From HyVt-105 sp049975425 (GTDB lineage: Bacteria > Bacteroidota > Bacteroidia > Bacteroidales > VadinHA17), in assembly GCA_049975425.1 (NCBI GenBank), contig JBNGDI010000016.1:7049-71048 (forward strand): a DNA stretch of 64,000 bases, in the 5' to 3' direction. Shown here in pieces: positions 1 to 8,040 of the stretch. The translations under genes and the position numbers were made by a program. The notes beneath the pieces are model-generated. The model saw only the letters and a program-made list of their open reading frames with translations, had not been told where the DNA came from and did no database searches. How positions within the stretch are numbered: position 1 is the first letter of the stretch; every line of letters starts with the position of its first letter.

Positions 1-1
1 C

Positions 2-1672
2 CAGCTGGCAAAACCCTATCTCACAGACACGGAGTACAACCGGCATCTGATGAGGGAAGCATGGGAAAGGATGCAGACCGATATACGAGCAAGCCATATC
101 CTGATCAGCCTGGATGAGTGGGCCGCTCCGGAAGATACCATGGCTGCATGGGAAAAAGCCGTCAATATCAGAAAGAGGATCCTGGCCGGTGAACCCTTTG
201 AGCAGGTGGCCCGGGGAACCTCCGACGACCCCTCGGTAAGATATAACGGAGGCGATCTGGGCTATTTTACGGCTTTTTCGATGATTTACCCTTTTGAAAC
301 GGCAGCCTATCAAATGGAAGTGGGTGAAGTGAGCATGCCCGTGCGCACAAGGTACGGATACCATATTATAAAAGTAACCGACAAACGCCCGGCTGCCGGA
401 CAGATCAAGGTTGCCCACATTATGGTGGCCGCTCCGGAAAAAGCTGCGGAAAAGATACAGCAGCAGGCAAAGGAAAAGGTTGATTTGATCATGGAAAAAC
501 TCGGGCAGGGAGAATCGTTCGACAACCTGGCCGTGGAATATTCCGACGATCATGCTTCGGCCGCACGGGGAGGAGAACTTCCCTGGTTTGGAGTAGGCCG
601 AATGACCCGCCCTTTTGAAGAAGCCGCCTTTGCCCTGAAGAAAAACGGGGATATTTCAGATCCTGTACGCACCGAATACGGATGGCACATAATAAAAAGA
701 CTCGACCACCGGCCGGTGGGAAGTTACGAATCGATGCTGAAGGATCTGGAAGAAAGAGTAACCCGGGGTGACCGCCTGATGAAAAGCCAGGCCGTATTTG
801 CGGAAAAGCTGAAGGAAGAATACGGTTTTACCGAATTTACTGAACATCTGGAACCTCTGATGGAAATAAGCGGTGACAGCTTTTTTCATGATACCGGCAA
901 CCAGGAAGAAGTCGCACGCATGAAGGCTATCCTGTTCCGTTTTAACGGAAGATCATACACCGTGGCAGATTTTGCAGGATACCTGCAGAACCTCGCTTTC
1001 CATCCTGAACAAATGGATGTCCGGTCTTTTATCAGAAAATATTACCATCAGTTTGTATACGAAAAGATACTGGAATATGAAAACAGCCGGCTGGAAGAAA
1101 AGTATCCGCAGTTCAGGCATCTTATGCAGGAATACCACGACGGGATCCTGCTTTTTGAAATAACCGACCGGGAAGTATGGTCCAGAGCGGTGCGCGACTC
1201 GGCCGGTCTGGCTGAATACTTCCGGAAGAACCGCAGCGATTATATGTGGCCTGAGAGACTGGATGCCAGTGTATTCAGGGCAGATCAACAGGTAAACCGG
1301 TCCAGGCTTGAAAGATTCCTCACCCGCCGCACCCGCCGGGAAGTCACCCTTGACTATCTGAACAGAAAACTCCGGCTTAATCCTGCAGACAGCCTTCTTA
1401 CGGTGGAGCAGGTGGTCTGCCTGCCGGAAAACACTCCCTGGCAGGGTCCGGTGCGGGCTGAACCCGGCGCGTACCAGGCCAGAATAAACGGAGAACAGGT
1501 CTGGGTCAGGATCAACCGCATCCTTCCCCCGGAACCAAAAAAACTGGATGATGTAAAAGGCCAGGTAACGGCCGATTACCAGGAATACCTGGAAGAACAA
1601 TGGATAAAAGAACTGAAGAAAAAATACCAGGTTACCGTCAACCGGGATCTTCTGGAAAAAATGTTCAGATAA
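2..1672 (+). CDS. Two-domain parvulin (PpiC/SurA-type) peptidyl-prolyl isomerase, 5' end outside window
   Basis: The reading frame is open from base 2, so the N-terminus with any signal peptide lies left of the window. Two consecutive PpiC rotamase domains are visible. The first starts at RASHILI near codon 28 and ends at the typical GYHIIKV strand. The second starts at KVAHIMV and ends at GWHIIKR. Each has the GGDLGYF or GGELPWF loop followed by the PFE/A helix expected of parvulins. A C-terminal half of about 300 residues, helical and charged, has no domain I recognise. The family acts in the periplasm as chaperones and prolyl isomerases for outer-membrane proteins. The gene ends 2 bp before the next start and leads a run of envelope genes, so one transcript is likely. 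The isomerase family is clear; which proteins it serves is inference. Confidence 0.9.
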   Translation, partial: QLAKPYLTDTEYNRHLMREAWERMQTDIRASHILISLDEWAAPEDTMAAWEKAVNIRKRILAGEPFEQVARGTSDDPSVRYNGGDLGYFTAFSMIYPFETAAYQMEVGEVSMPVRTRYGYHIIKVTDKRPAAGQIKVAHIMVAAPEKAAEKIQQQAKEKVDLIMEKLGQGESFDNLAVEYSDDHASAARGGELPWFGVGRMTRPFEEAAFALKKNGDISDPVRTEYGWHIIKRLDHRPVGSYESMLKDLEERVTRGDRLMKSQAVFAEKLKEEYGFTEFTEHLEPLMEISGDSFFHDTGNQEEVARMKAILFRFNGRSYTVADFAGYLQNLAFHPEQMDVRSFIRKYYHQFVYEKILEYENSRLEEKYPQFRHLMQEYHDGILLFEITDREVWSRAVRDSAGLAEYFRKNRSDYMWPERLDASVFRADQQVNRSRLERFLTRRTRREVTLDYLNRKLRLNPADSLLTVEQVVCLPENTPWQGPVRAEPGAYQARINGEQVWVRINRILPPEPKKLDDVKGQVTADYQEYLEEQWIKELKKKYQVTVNRDLLEKMFR

Positions 1673-1674
1673 TC

Positions 1675-2532
1675 ATGAAAAAAGCCCTCATCGCCTTTCT
1701 GTCTGTCATTCTGACTGCCGTATCGTGCGTCAACTACGAACATACCAACGGGGAACAACCCGTGGCAAGGGTCCATAACACATACCTTTACCCTTCCGAT
1801 CTTACAGGCATATTGCCTCAGAAATATACCCGGACCGACAGCATACGCATCGTGGAAGACTACATAAGGAAATGGGTCAAAACCCAGCTCATACTCAACA
1901 AGGCGGAAACCAACCTCACACAGACCGACCTGGAGGAGATCCGGCGGCAGCTGGAACATACCAGGGCTTCCCTAACCATATACAAATATGAGCAGGAAAT
2001 GATGCGGCAGAAAATGGATACAACTGTCACTGCCGAAGAAATCAGGCTATACTATGGTGATCATTCCGAAAATTTTATTCTCGACCGGAGTATTGTAAAG
2101 GCCACCTACATCAAAATTCCCGACGGAGCCCCCAACCTGGAAAAGGTAAGAACCTGGTACCGGTCGGAGAAAGAAGAAGACCAGAATTCCCTTGAAAGCT
2201 ATTGTTATCAGTATGCCAGCAAGTTTGATCATTTCGATGACGACTGGATTGCTTTCGGAGAAATTCTGAACCAGCTTCCGGGAGAGGTGAGGAACGAAGA
2301 ATCATTCCTGCGGTACAATACATCCATTGAAATGCGTGATTCATCCCATCATTACTTTGTTGCCATCAGAGATTACCAGCTGGCAGGTTCGGAAGCCCCC
2401 GTGGAATTTGTTGACGAACGCATCAGGAACATCATTCTGAACAAAAGAAAAGTAACATTCATCAGAGAACTGGAAAACTCTGTATATAACGAAGGACTTA
2501 CAAAAAACAAATTTGAGATTTTCACACCATGA
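1675..2532 (+). CDS. Parvulin-like / SurA_N-like lipoprotein with degenerate catalytic domain
   Basis: I chose the ATG at 1675 because it gives a lipoprotein signal, MKKALIAFLSVILTAVSC, with the lipobox cysteine at residue 18; a longer frame from 1600 would bury this signal. The 285-residue protein has an N-terminal helical region like SurA_N (residues about 30-115) and then a weak PpiC-like segment (VKATYIKIP, later HHYFVAIRDY) that lacks the GGDLG loop of active parvulins. It sits between two clear parvulin genes: 2 bp after the first and overlapping the next in an ATGA. It is probably a periplasm-facing lipoprotein chaperone of the same system, perhaps without isomerase activity. Function is inferred from weak similarity and context. 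Confidence 0.75.
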   Translation: MKKALIAFLSVILTAVSCVNYEHTNGEQPVARVHNTYLYPSDLTGILPQKYTRTDSIRIVEDYIRKWVKTQLILNKAETNLTQTDLEEIRRQLEHTRASLTIYKYEQEMMRQKMDTTVTAEEIRLYYGDHSENFILDRSIVKATYIKIPDGAPNLEKVRTWYRSEKEEDQNSLESYCYQYASKFDHFDDDWIAFGEILNQLPGEVRNEESFLRYNTSIEMRDSSHHYFVAIRDYQLAGSEAPVEFVDERIRNIILNKRKVTFIRELENSVYNEGLTKNKFEIFTP

Positions 2533-3899
2533 ACATGAAAACCCTTTTGCGCCCCTGTTTTTTGAAATCATTGATATTGCTGGTATTCCCTGCCGGATTA
2601 TCCGCCCAGGAAATCATGGTCGATCAAATAGTGGGAGTGGTAGGCGACAATATTATCCTGCAATCGGACATTGAGAACCAGTACTATCAAATGCAGGCCC
2701 AGGGATATAACGGAAATGCACGGCAAATGAAATGTGAGATTTTCGAAGACCTCCTGGTGCAGAGGCTTTTCCTGAACCAGGCCATGATTGACAGTATCGA
2801 GGTCACCCCGGCCGAGGTGGAAAATGAACTCAACCGGCGTCTTCAGATTTATATCAACCAGATCGGCTCACAGGAACGCCTGGAAGAATATTACAATAAA
2901 TCCCTTCTGGAGATCAAGGAAACCTTCCGGGAAGTGATCCGCGATCAGCTGCTGACACAGAGAATGCAGGCTGAACTTTCAAATGATATCAACGTGGTCC
3001 CTTCGGAAGTGAGGAATTACTATAAACAGTTGCCGGCCGACAGCATACCGGAAATTCCTGAACAATATGAAATAAGACAGATCGTAAAAAAACCCAGGAT
3101 CAGTGAGGAAGCCATTTTTGAGGTAAAAGAAAGGCTGCTGGAACTGAGGGAACGGATCGTCCAGGGCGAAAGCTTTTCCACTCTGGCCATCCTGTATTCG
3201 GAAGATCCGGGTACCGCCATGAAGGGCGGAGAGCTTGGATTCACCAGCCGGGGGTCACTGGTCAAGGAATTTGCTGATGTGGCTTTCAGTTTGAAGCAAA
3301 ACCAGGTATCCCAGATTGTGGAAACCGAATTCGGATACCATATCATCCAGCTCATCGAACGGAGGGGGGAGCAGGTGAATGTAAGGCATATATTATTGAA
3401 GCCCAGAGCCTCTGAAGAAGCAAGCCGGAATGCTGTTGCCGCTCTTGACAGCCTGGCATCGAGGATCCGCATGGATTCCATCCCGTTTGAAGCGGCAGCC
3501 CGGTTTTTCTCCGACGATGAAGATACCCGGCTGAGCGGAGGCATTTTGGTGAATCAGTCAACCGGAACCACCCGTTTTACCCTGGAAGAATTCGATCGTC
3601 CCACCCGGCAGATCATACAAAACCTGAAACCGGGAGAAGTATCCGATCCATTTGAAGCCACCGACAAAACCGGAAGGAAAATATACAAGATCATCCAGAT
3701 AACCCGCATTATCCCTGCCCACCGGGCCAACCTTGACCTGGACTATTCCCTCATCCAGAATATGGCCCTGTCAGACAAGAAAAGCCGTCTTCTGAACCAG
3801 TGGGTAAGGGATCGTATTGCCGAAACATATATCAGGATTGATCCGTCTTTCCGTGACTGTGATTTCACCATCAAGGGATGGATCAGAGAAAGTCAGTGA
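2529..3899 (+). CDS. SurA-like periplasmic chaperone / peptidyl-prolyl isomerase
   Basis: This 456-residue protein has a signal peptide (hydrophobic core LKSLILLVFPAGLSAQ) and then the SurA_N signature VDQIVGVVGDNIILQSDIE. Parvulin domain 1 begins at EIRQIVKKP near residue 180 and ends at GYHIIQLIERR; it carries the GGELGFTSRG loop. A second parvulin-like domain starts at VRHILLKP and has the GGILVNQ loop. The layout and length match the SurA family, which escorts outer-membrane beta-barrel proteins to the BAM machine. The start overlaps the previous stop (ATGA), and an alternative ATG lies six bases further on at 2535. Translational coupling with its neighbours is likely. Confidence in family is high. 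Confidence 0.93.
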   Translation: MNMKTLLRPCFLKSLILLVFPAGLSAQEIMVDQIVGVVGDNIILQSDIENQYYQMQAQGYNGNARQMKCEIFEDLLVQRLFLNQAMIDSIEVTPAEVENELNRRLQIYINQIGSQERLEEYYNKSLLEIKETFREVIRDQLLTQRMQAELSNDINVVPSEVRNYYKQLPADSIPEIPEQYEIRQIVKKPRISEEAIFEVKERLLELRERIVQGESFSTLAILYSEDPGTAMKGGELGFTSRGSLVKEFADVAFSLKQNQVSQIVETEFGYHIIQLIERRGEQVNVRHILLKPRASEEASRNAVAALDSLASRIRMDSIPFEAAARFFSDDEDTRLSGGILVNQSTGTTRFTLEEFDRPTRQIIQNLKPGEVSDPFEATDKTGRKIYKIIQITRIIPAHRANLDLDYSLIQNMALSDKKSRLLNQWVRDRIAETYIRIDPSFRDCDFTIKGWIRESQ

Positions 3900-5464
3900 T
3901 TATACCTGCCCCCGAACCGGCCCGGCTTCCTTGCAGAGCCGGACTATTCAGCTTCTGCCTGAAGCCTTTCGTCAGGACAATCCCGGCATGGCTGTTGCTG
4001 GTCGTTGGCCCGCTGCAGGCTCAGGAAAAAACACGCATTGATATCCTGTACTCGGAAACCCTTCAGTTCGACAGGCGCATGGGAGAAAATTTCAAGCGGC
4101 TGGTGGGCAATGTGAGGCTCCGGCACGAAGAGGCGATCATGTTCTGCGATTCGGCCCACCTCTATGACCGGGACAACGAGGTACGTGCCTTCGGAAACAT
4201 TCATGTCAACCAGGGCGACACCCTGCAACTGTACGGCGACAAGCTGACCTACCGGGGAGATTCGCGGGTGGCACAGGTAAGAGATAATGTGGTGCTGCGC
4301 GACAGGGAATCGGTACTGAAAACCGACCATCTGGATTTCAACCTGGAAACCAGTATAGGATACTATTTTAACGGGGGGCGCCTGGAAAACGAAGAAAACG
4401 TGCTTACCAGCAAGCAGGGTTATTATTACGCCCATGATGAAATATTCTATTACAGAGACAGTGTGGTTATGGTCAATCCCGATTACACCATCCACTGCGA
4501 CACCCTGAAGTACGATACCCGTTATGCCACGGCATATTTCCTGAGCCCCACCATCATTCGCGGGGAAGATCTTTATATCTACTGTGAAAACGGATGGTAC
4601 AACCTGGAACTGGAGCTCTCACAATTCAGCCAGAATGCCTTTATCAGTACCAGCGAGCAGACCATCCGGGGAGATAGTCTGTTCTACGACCGCGGAAACG
4701 GATTCGGAAAAGCCATAGGCAATATTGAGATCAACGACACCACAGAAAATATCATACTCAGGGGACATTATGCGGAATACTTTGAAGAACCCGAAAGTTC
4801 CCTGGTTACCGATTCCGCCCTGTTTATCCAGTTCTCGGAAACCGACACCCTGTACCTGCATGCCGATACCCTGACCTCGGAAACCGACAGCCTGGAGAAC
4901 AGGCTGCTAAGAGCTTTCTATAATATACGAATGTACAGAACCGATTTTCAGGCTGTTTGCGATTCCCTGGCATATTCTTTTTCCGACTCGGTAATAAGGA
5001 TGTATCACCAACCCATCATCTGGTCGGATGAAAATCAACTTACCGGTGATTCCATACAGATCAAGACCCGTAACAGGAAACTCGACCGCATGGAGTTGTT
5101 CCGTTCTTCCTTCATCATTTCACAGGAAGATTCCATCCGGTTCAACCAGATCAAGGGCAAGGATATGACCGGATTTTTCAGGGAAGGGCAGCTGTATCTC
5201 ATCAGGGTGACCGGTAACGGCGAATCCATATATTATGCCAGGGATGAAACCGGCATGATAGGCGTGAACAAGGCAGTTTGCAGCAATATAGAAATCTGGG
5301 TGGAAGAAGGGAAGGTGCGGAAAATACGCTTTCTTAACTCGCCCGAGGGTACATTTACCCCACCCTTCCGGGTCAGGCCGGAAGAAATGATACTGAAAGG
5401 ATTCCGGTGGGCCGGAAAACTCCGGCCTGTTGATAGAAACGACCTGTTCAGGAGAAACAGATAA
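3878..5464 (+). CDS. OstA/LptA-like envelope protein
   Basis: The 528-residue protein resembles the OstA-like (LptA/LptD N-terminal) family that binds lipopolysaccharide during transport across the periplasm. After a hydrophobic export signal ending in PLQAQ near residue 49 comes a beta-rich stretch with repeated motifs of this family, such as GNVRLRHEEAIMFCDSAHLY, YGDKLTY and VLKTDHLDF. More degenerate repeats of the same kind (DTLKYDTRYATAY, IRGDSLFYDRG, HADTLTSET) run to about residue 430, as expected for a long beta-jellyroll. The start overlaps the SurA-like gene by 22 bp; no better in-frame start lies closer to the signal sequence, so the first 20 residues are uncertain. Position after three PPIase genes supports an outer-membrane biogenesis role. 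The exact cargo is not shown. Confidence 0.82.
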   Translation: MDQRKSVIIPAPEPARLPCRAGLFSFCLKPFVRTIPAWLLLVVGPLQAQEKTRIDILYSETLQFDRRMGENFKRLVGNVRLRHEEAIMFCDSAHLYDRDNEVRAFGNIHVNQGDTLQLYGDKLTYRGDSRVAQVRDNVVLRDRESVLKTDHLDFNLETSIGYYFNGGRLENEENVLTSKQGYYYAHDEIFYYRDSVVMVNPDYTIHCDTLKYDTRYATAYFLSPTIIRGEDLYIYCENGWYNLELELSQFSQNAFISTSEQTIRGDSLFYDRGNGFGKAIGNIEINDTTENIILRGHYAEYFEEPESSLVTDSALFIQFSETDTLYLHADTLTSETDSLENRLLRAFYNIRMYRTDFQAVCDSLAYSFSDSVIRMYHQPIIWSDENQLTGDSIQIKTRNRKLDRMELFRSSFIISQEDSIRFNQIKGKDMTGFFREGQLYLIRVTGNGESIYYARDETGMIGVNKAVCSNIEIWVEEGKVRKIRFLNSPEGTFTPPFRVRPEEMILKGFRWAGKLRPVDRNDLFRRNR

Positions 5465-5488
5465 AAACGGGGGCCTCATACCCCCGCC
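5463..5488 (-). terminator. Rho-independent terminator for the minus-strand operon
   Basis: A CGGGGG/CCCCCG stem (5468-5473 with 5481-5486, 7-base loop) is followed on the minus strand by TTTTTAT. It lies 10 bp past the stop of the DUF2795 gene and directly after the stop of the convergent OstA-like gene. The U-tract is on the minus-strand side only; plus-strand transcripts would get the hairpin without a U-run. Confidence 0.7.
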
Positions 5489-5496
5489 AAAAGGAA

Positions 5497-5718
5497 CTAA
5501 TATTCGTCTTCGTTAAAAAAGAAATCATCCTTGCTGGGATAATCGGGCCAGATATCCTCGATGCTTTCATAGATATCTCCCTCATCCTCTATTTCCTGAA
5601 GATTCTCTATCACCTCCAGGGGGGCTCCCGACCGGATAGCATAATCAATCAGTTCGTCTTTCGTGGCCGGCCAGGGAGCATCTTCCAGCTTTGATGCCAG
5701 TTCTAGGGTCCAATACAT
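5497..5718 (-). CDS. Small acidic DUF2795-type protein
   Basis: This 73-residue protein fits the DUF2795 pattern: a short helical domain with APWPATKDELIDYAIRSGAP followed by EVIENLQEIEDEG, then a very acidic tail ending in FFFNEDEY. Members are small cytoplasmic proteins of unknown function, common in Bacteroidota. It is the last gene of a minus-strand run (methyltransferase, ABC ATPase, adenosyltransferase, this gene) and is followed by a good terminator. The 80-bp gap upstream leaves room for its own promoter. No function can be assigned. Confidence 0.8.
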   Translation of the reverse strand: MYWTLELASKLEDAPWPATKDELIDYAIRSGAPLEVIENLQEIEDEGDIYESIEDIWPDYPSKDDFFFNEDEY

Positions 5719-5798
5719 ATACCAGGATCAATTAGTTTTACATAGTTCTTAACCGGTCGCGTTAAAAGCCTGCAAATATATAAATAAAAAATTCTTAA

Positions 5799-6347
5799 TT
5801 ACAAGGCCGGAGACCATGGAATTTCATCCGCACCCAGTTCGGAAGATAATTTCCTGGATAATACGAATAAATAATCGGATAACCGGTTCAGATAGGACAT
5901 CACCCGGTCAGGATGTTTTATGCCGGCATTCAGCCGCCACGCATTTCGTTCGGCCCTCCGGCACACGTTCCTGGTAATATGGATATACGATACCACCGGA
6001 TGTCCTCCGGGAAGTATGAAAGAAGATAGAGAAGGAAGGGTTTCTTCCATGGCATCGATCCGTTCTTCCAGAAAAGCTATATCACCCGCTTCAATATGTG
6101 GGATCGGCCGCCCGCAATCATCACAGTCGGCAGCCAGGATGGAAGCACAGATCATGAGCCGGTCCTGTACCTGCAGCAGGTCCTTTTTGTGGTTTTCACT
6201 GATATTCTGATCCCTGATCAGTCCCAGCCATGATATCAGTTCATCGATGGTTCCGTATGCTTCAATCCGTTCATGATGTTTGGGCACACGTTTTCCGCCG
6301 ATGAGGGAAGTCATCCCCTCATCACCGGTTCTGGTATAAATTTTCAT
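5799..6347 (-). CDS. PduO-type cob(I)alamin adenosyltransferase
   Basis: This enzyme transfers the adenosyl group of ATP to cob(I)alamin, making adenosylcobalamin for enzymes such as methylmalonyl-CoA mutase. The 182-residue length is typical. The N-terminus IYTRTGDEGMTSLIGG is the family's ATP-binding loop. EAYGTIDELISWLGL is the conserved helix after it, and CRRAERNAWRL carries the conserved RRAER motif that binds the nucleotide. It starts 12 bp after the ABC ATPase stop, so the two are probably co-transcribed. No cobalamin-dependent enzyme lies in the window, so its client is elsewhere. Confidence 0.93.
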   Translation of the reverse strand: MKIYTRTGDEGMTSLIGGKRVPKHHERIEAYGTIDELISWLGLIRDQNISENHKKDLLQVQDRLMICASILAADCDDCGRPIPHIEAGDIAFLEERIDAMEETLPSLSSFILPGGHPVVSYIHITRNVCRRAERNAWRLNAGIKHPDRVMSYLNRLSDYLFVLSRKLSSELGADEIPWSPAL

Positions 6348-6358
6348 TTCCTGAGATT

Positions 6359-7066
6359 TTATGCCTTCACCTTTTTCATACGCTCATTGGCCTGGTCCGA
6401 TTCAATGTAACCATCCATCAGGCGGATGATGCGGTCGGCGTGCCGGGCAATATCCTCTTCGTGGGTTACCACAATCACCGTGTTCCCCAGGGCATGGATC
6501 TCGTCGAAAAGATTCATGATATCCACCGAGGTCTTTGAATCCAGGTTTCCGGTGGGCTCATCTGCCAGAATAATGGATGGATGATTCACCAGTGCCCTGG
6601 CCACGGCAACCCTCTGACGCTGGCCCCCCGACAGTTCATTGGGCCGGTGGCTGATCCGGTCGCCAAGACCCACACTCTCCATCACCTCAAGAGCCCTCTT
6701 TTCACGCTCGGCACGCGACAAACCGGCATATACCAGCGGAAGCGTGACATTTTCCAGTGCAGTATAACGCGGAAGGAGGTTAAATGTTTGAAAAACGAAA
6801 CCTATTTCCCGGTTTCTGATCTCAGCCAGTCGGTTGTCATCCATCTTGCTCACGTCTTTCCCGTTCAGGAAATAGGACCCCGACGTAGGGGTATCAAGGC
6901 ATCCCAGAATGTTCATCAGGGTGGATTTTCCGCTTCCGGAAGGGCCCATGATGGCCACATATTCGTTCTTCTTAATTTCCAGAGTGATCGATTGCAGCGC
7001 CTTCACCACAATGGTCCCGATATGATAGTCTTTTACCAGATCATTCAGATGGATCAGTTTTTCCAT
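6359..7066 (-). CDS. MacB/LolD-type ABC transporter ATP-binding protein
   Basis: A 235-residue ATPase subunit with every ABC motif intact: Walker A GPSGSGKST, Q-loop FVFQTFNLLPRYTALENV, signature LSGGQRQRVAVARAL, Walker B IILADEPTGNLDS and the H-loop VVTHEEDIA. The FNLLPR and ADEPTGNLDS wording is that of the MacB/LolD/FtsE group, which works with membrane partners in mechanotransmission or lipoprotein release rather than classical import. No permease lies beside it in the window, so its partner must be elsewhere. It precedes the adenosyltransferase gene by 12 bp; a link between the two functions is not obvious. Confidence 0.93.
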   Translation of the reverse strand: MEKLIHLNDLVKDYHIGTIVVKALQSITLEIKKNEYVAIMGPSGSGKSTLMNILGCLDTPTSGSYFLNGKDVSKMDDNRLAEIRNREIGFVFQTFNLLPRYTALENVTLPLVYAGLSRAEREKRALEVMESVGLGDRISHRPNELSGGQRQRVAVARALVNHPSIILADEPTGNLDSKTSVDIMNLFDEIHALGNTVIVVTHEEDIARHADRIIRLMDGYIESDQANERMKKVKA

Positions 7067-7088
7067 TTTTCAGTGTATTTTGAGTGTA

Positions 7089-7096
7089 CGAAAATA
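7089..7096 (-). promoter_or_regulatory. Candidate -7 box upstream of the ABC ATPase gene
   Basis: The minus strand reads TATTTTCG, one mismatch from TAnnTTTG, 22 bp upstream of the ATPase start. The same octamer occurs upstream of the glycyl-radical activase at 63459-63466. No clear -33 TTTG is visible. Confidence 0.35.
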
Positions 7097-7134
7097 ATCG
7101 AAACATACGTAATAAAAAAACAGGAAACATAGGA

Positions 7135-7932
7135 TCAGAACCTGATCCTGACATGCTGCCCCGGTAATCCCTTCCGCAGGAACACCACCCCCGCCCTGAA
7201 CAGGTCAAGGCTCAGGGTAACCCTCGTATCGGCAATAATTTTCTTCCATGCACGGGTCATACCCCTGCTCCAGTATATATCATCAAAAACAAGAACGCCT
7301 TCCTCTCCGCACCGGCCTGCTATGGCATCAAAATATTTCAGGGTGGCTTCCTCCCGGTGATTTCCGTCGATAAAAGCAAAATCCACCGTACCCATCTTTT
7401 CGAGCAATTCAGGCAGCTTTTCGTCAAAATCCCCCGCCATCACCTGTACAAATCCGTAACCCGCCTTCTCCAGTTTCCTTTTCGCCAGTTCTGCAAGTTC
7501 CTTGCGCCCTTCCACGGTATAAAAAGGGATCTCTCCCGATGCCGCCGCCAGGTAAAGGGTACTGATCCCTCCGCCAGTTCCCAGTTCAAGCAGAGAACGC
7601 GGTCTGAAATACTTCACCAGCCTGAACAACAATCTCCCCGTTTTCCGGTCCACTCCCATCCTCCTGAGCATTTTGCCGGTTCTTATTGTCGGTTGCTTCC
7701 CGTAGGAAGAACCCGCCCCGCAATCATCCGTAATCATGAGACCCGTTTCCCCCCCTGTTTTATTCCACAGGGATTCAATTTTTTTGTATTCTGTGTACTT
7801 TTTTTTGTCGTTCAGCACCCGGGTGATCAGATCGAACAGAAAAGGGGAATGAATACCATGGCCGAACCGGTGCCTGCTGAAAAACACGTATTTCAGGTAA
7901 TTCCATCCATGCCAGACCCTTCGTTCAAACAT
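7135..7932 (-). CDS. Class I SAM-dependent O-methyltransferase-like protein
   Basis: The 265-residue protein carries the Rossmann methyltransferase core: motif I LLELGTGGGISTLYLA near residue 115, the acidic end of strand 2 (FYTVEGRKE), DFAFIDGNHREEAT (the O-methyltransferase motif around the metal or catalytic Asp), and VLVFDDIYWSRGM. The IDGNH and DDIYWS elements are like those of catechol- or caffeoyl-CoA-type O-methyltransferases. The first 100 residues, basic and aromatic (RHRFGHGIHSPFLFDLI), form an N-terminal extension seen in Bacteroidota members. The substrate is unknown. It is divergent from recG and 68 bp upstream of the ABC ATPase. Confidence 0.85.
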   Translation of the reverse strand: MFERRVWHGWNYLKYVFFSRHRFGHGIHSPFLFDLITRVLNDKKKYTEYKKIESLWNKTGGETGLMITDDCGAGSSYGKQPTIRTGKMLRRMGVDRKTGRLLFRLVKYFRPRSLLELGTGGGISTLYLAAASGEIPFYTVEGRKELAELAKRKLEKAGYGFVQVMAGDFDEKLPELLEKMGTVDFAFIDGNHREEATLKYFDAIAGRCGEEGVLVFDDIYWSRGMTRAWKKIIADTRVTLSLDLFRAGVVFLRKGLPGQHVRIRF

Positions 7933-8040
7933 ACCGGCGCTTCCTGTTTTTTCCCGTGTGGGGAAAGTGATAATCCGCCCGCAAAATTACTTTTTTCCGT
8001 AAAGATATTTTTCGATATTTATTGCCGCAAACCCGACCGC

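Noticed and set aside
1600..1674. Earlier ATG for the parvulin-like lipoprotein
   Set aside because: It would overlap the preceding gene and bury the lipoprotein signal sequence.
7357..8040. In-frame extension upstream of recG
   Set aside because: The extra residues only mirror the methyltransferase gene on the opposite strand; RecG similarity starts at 8041.
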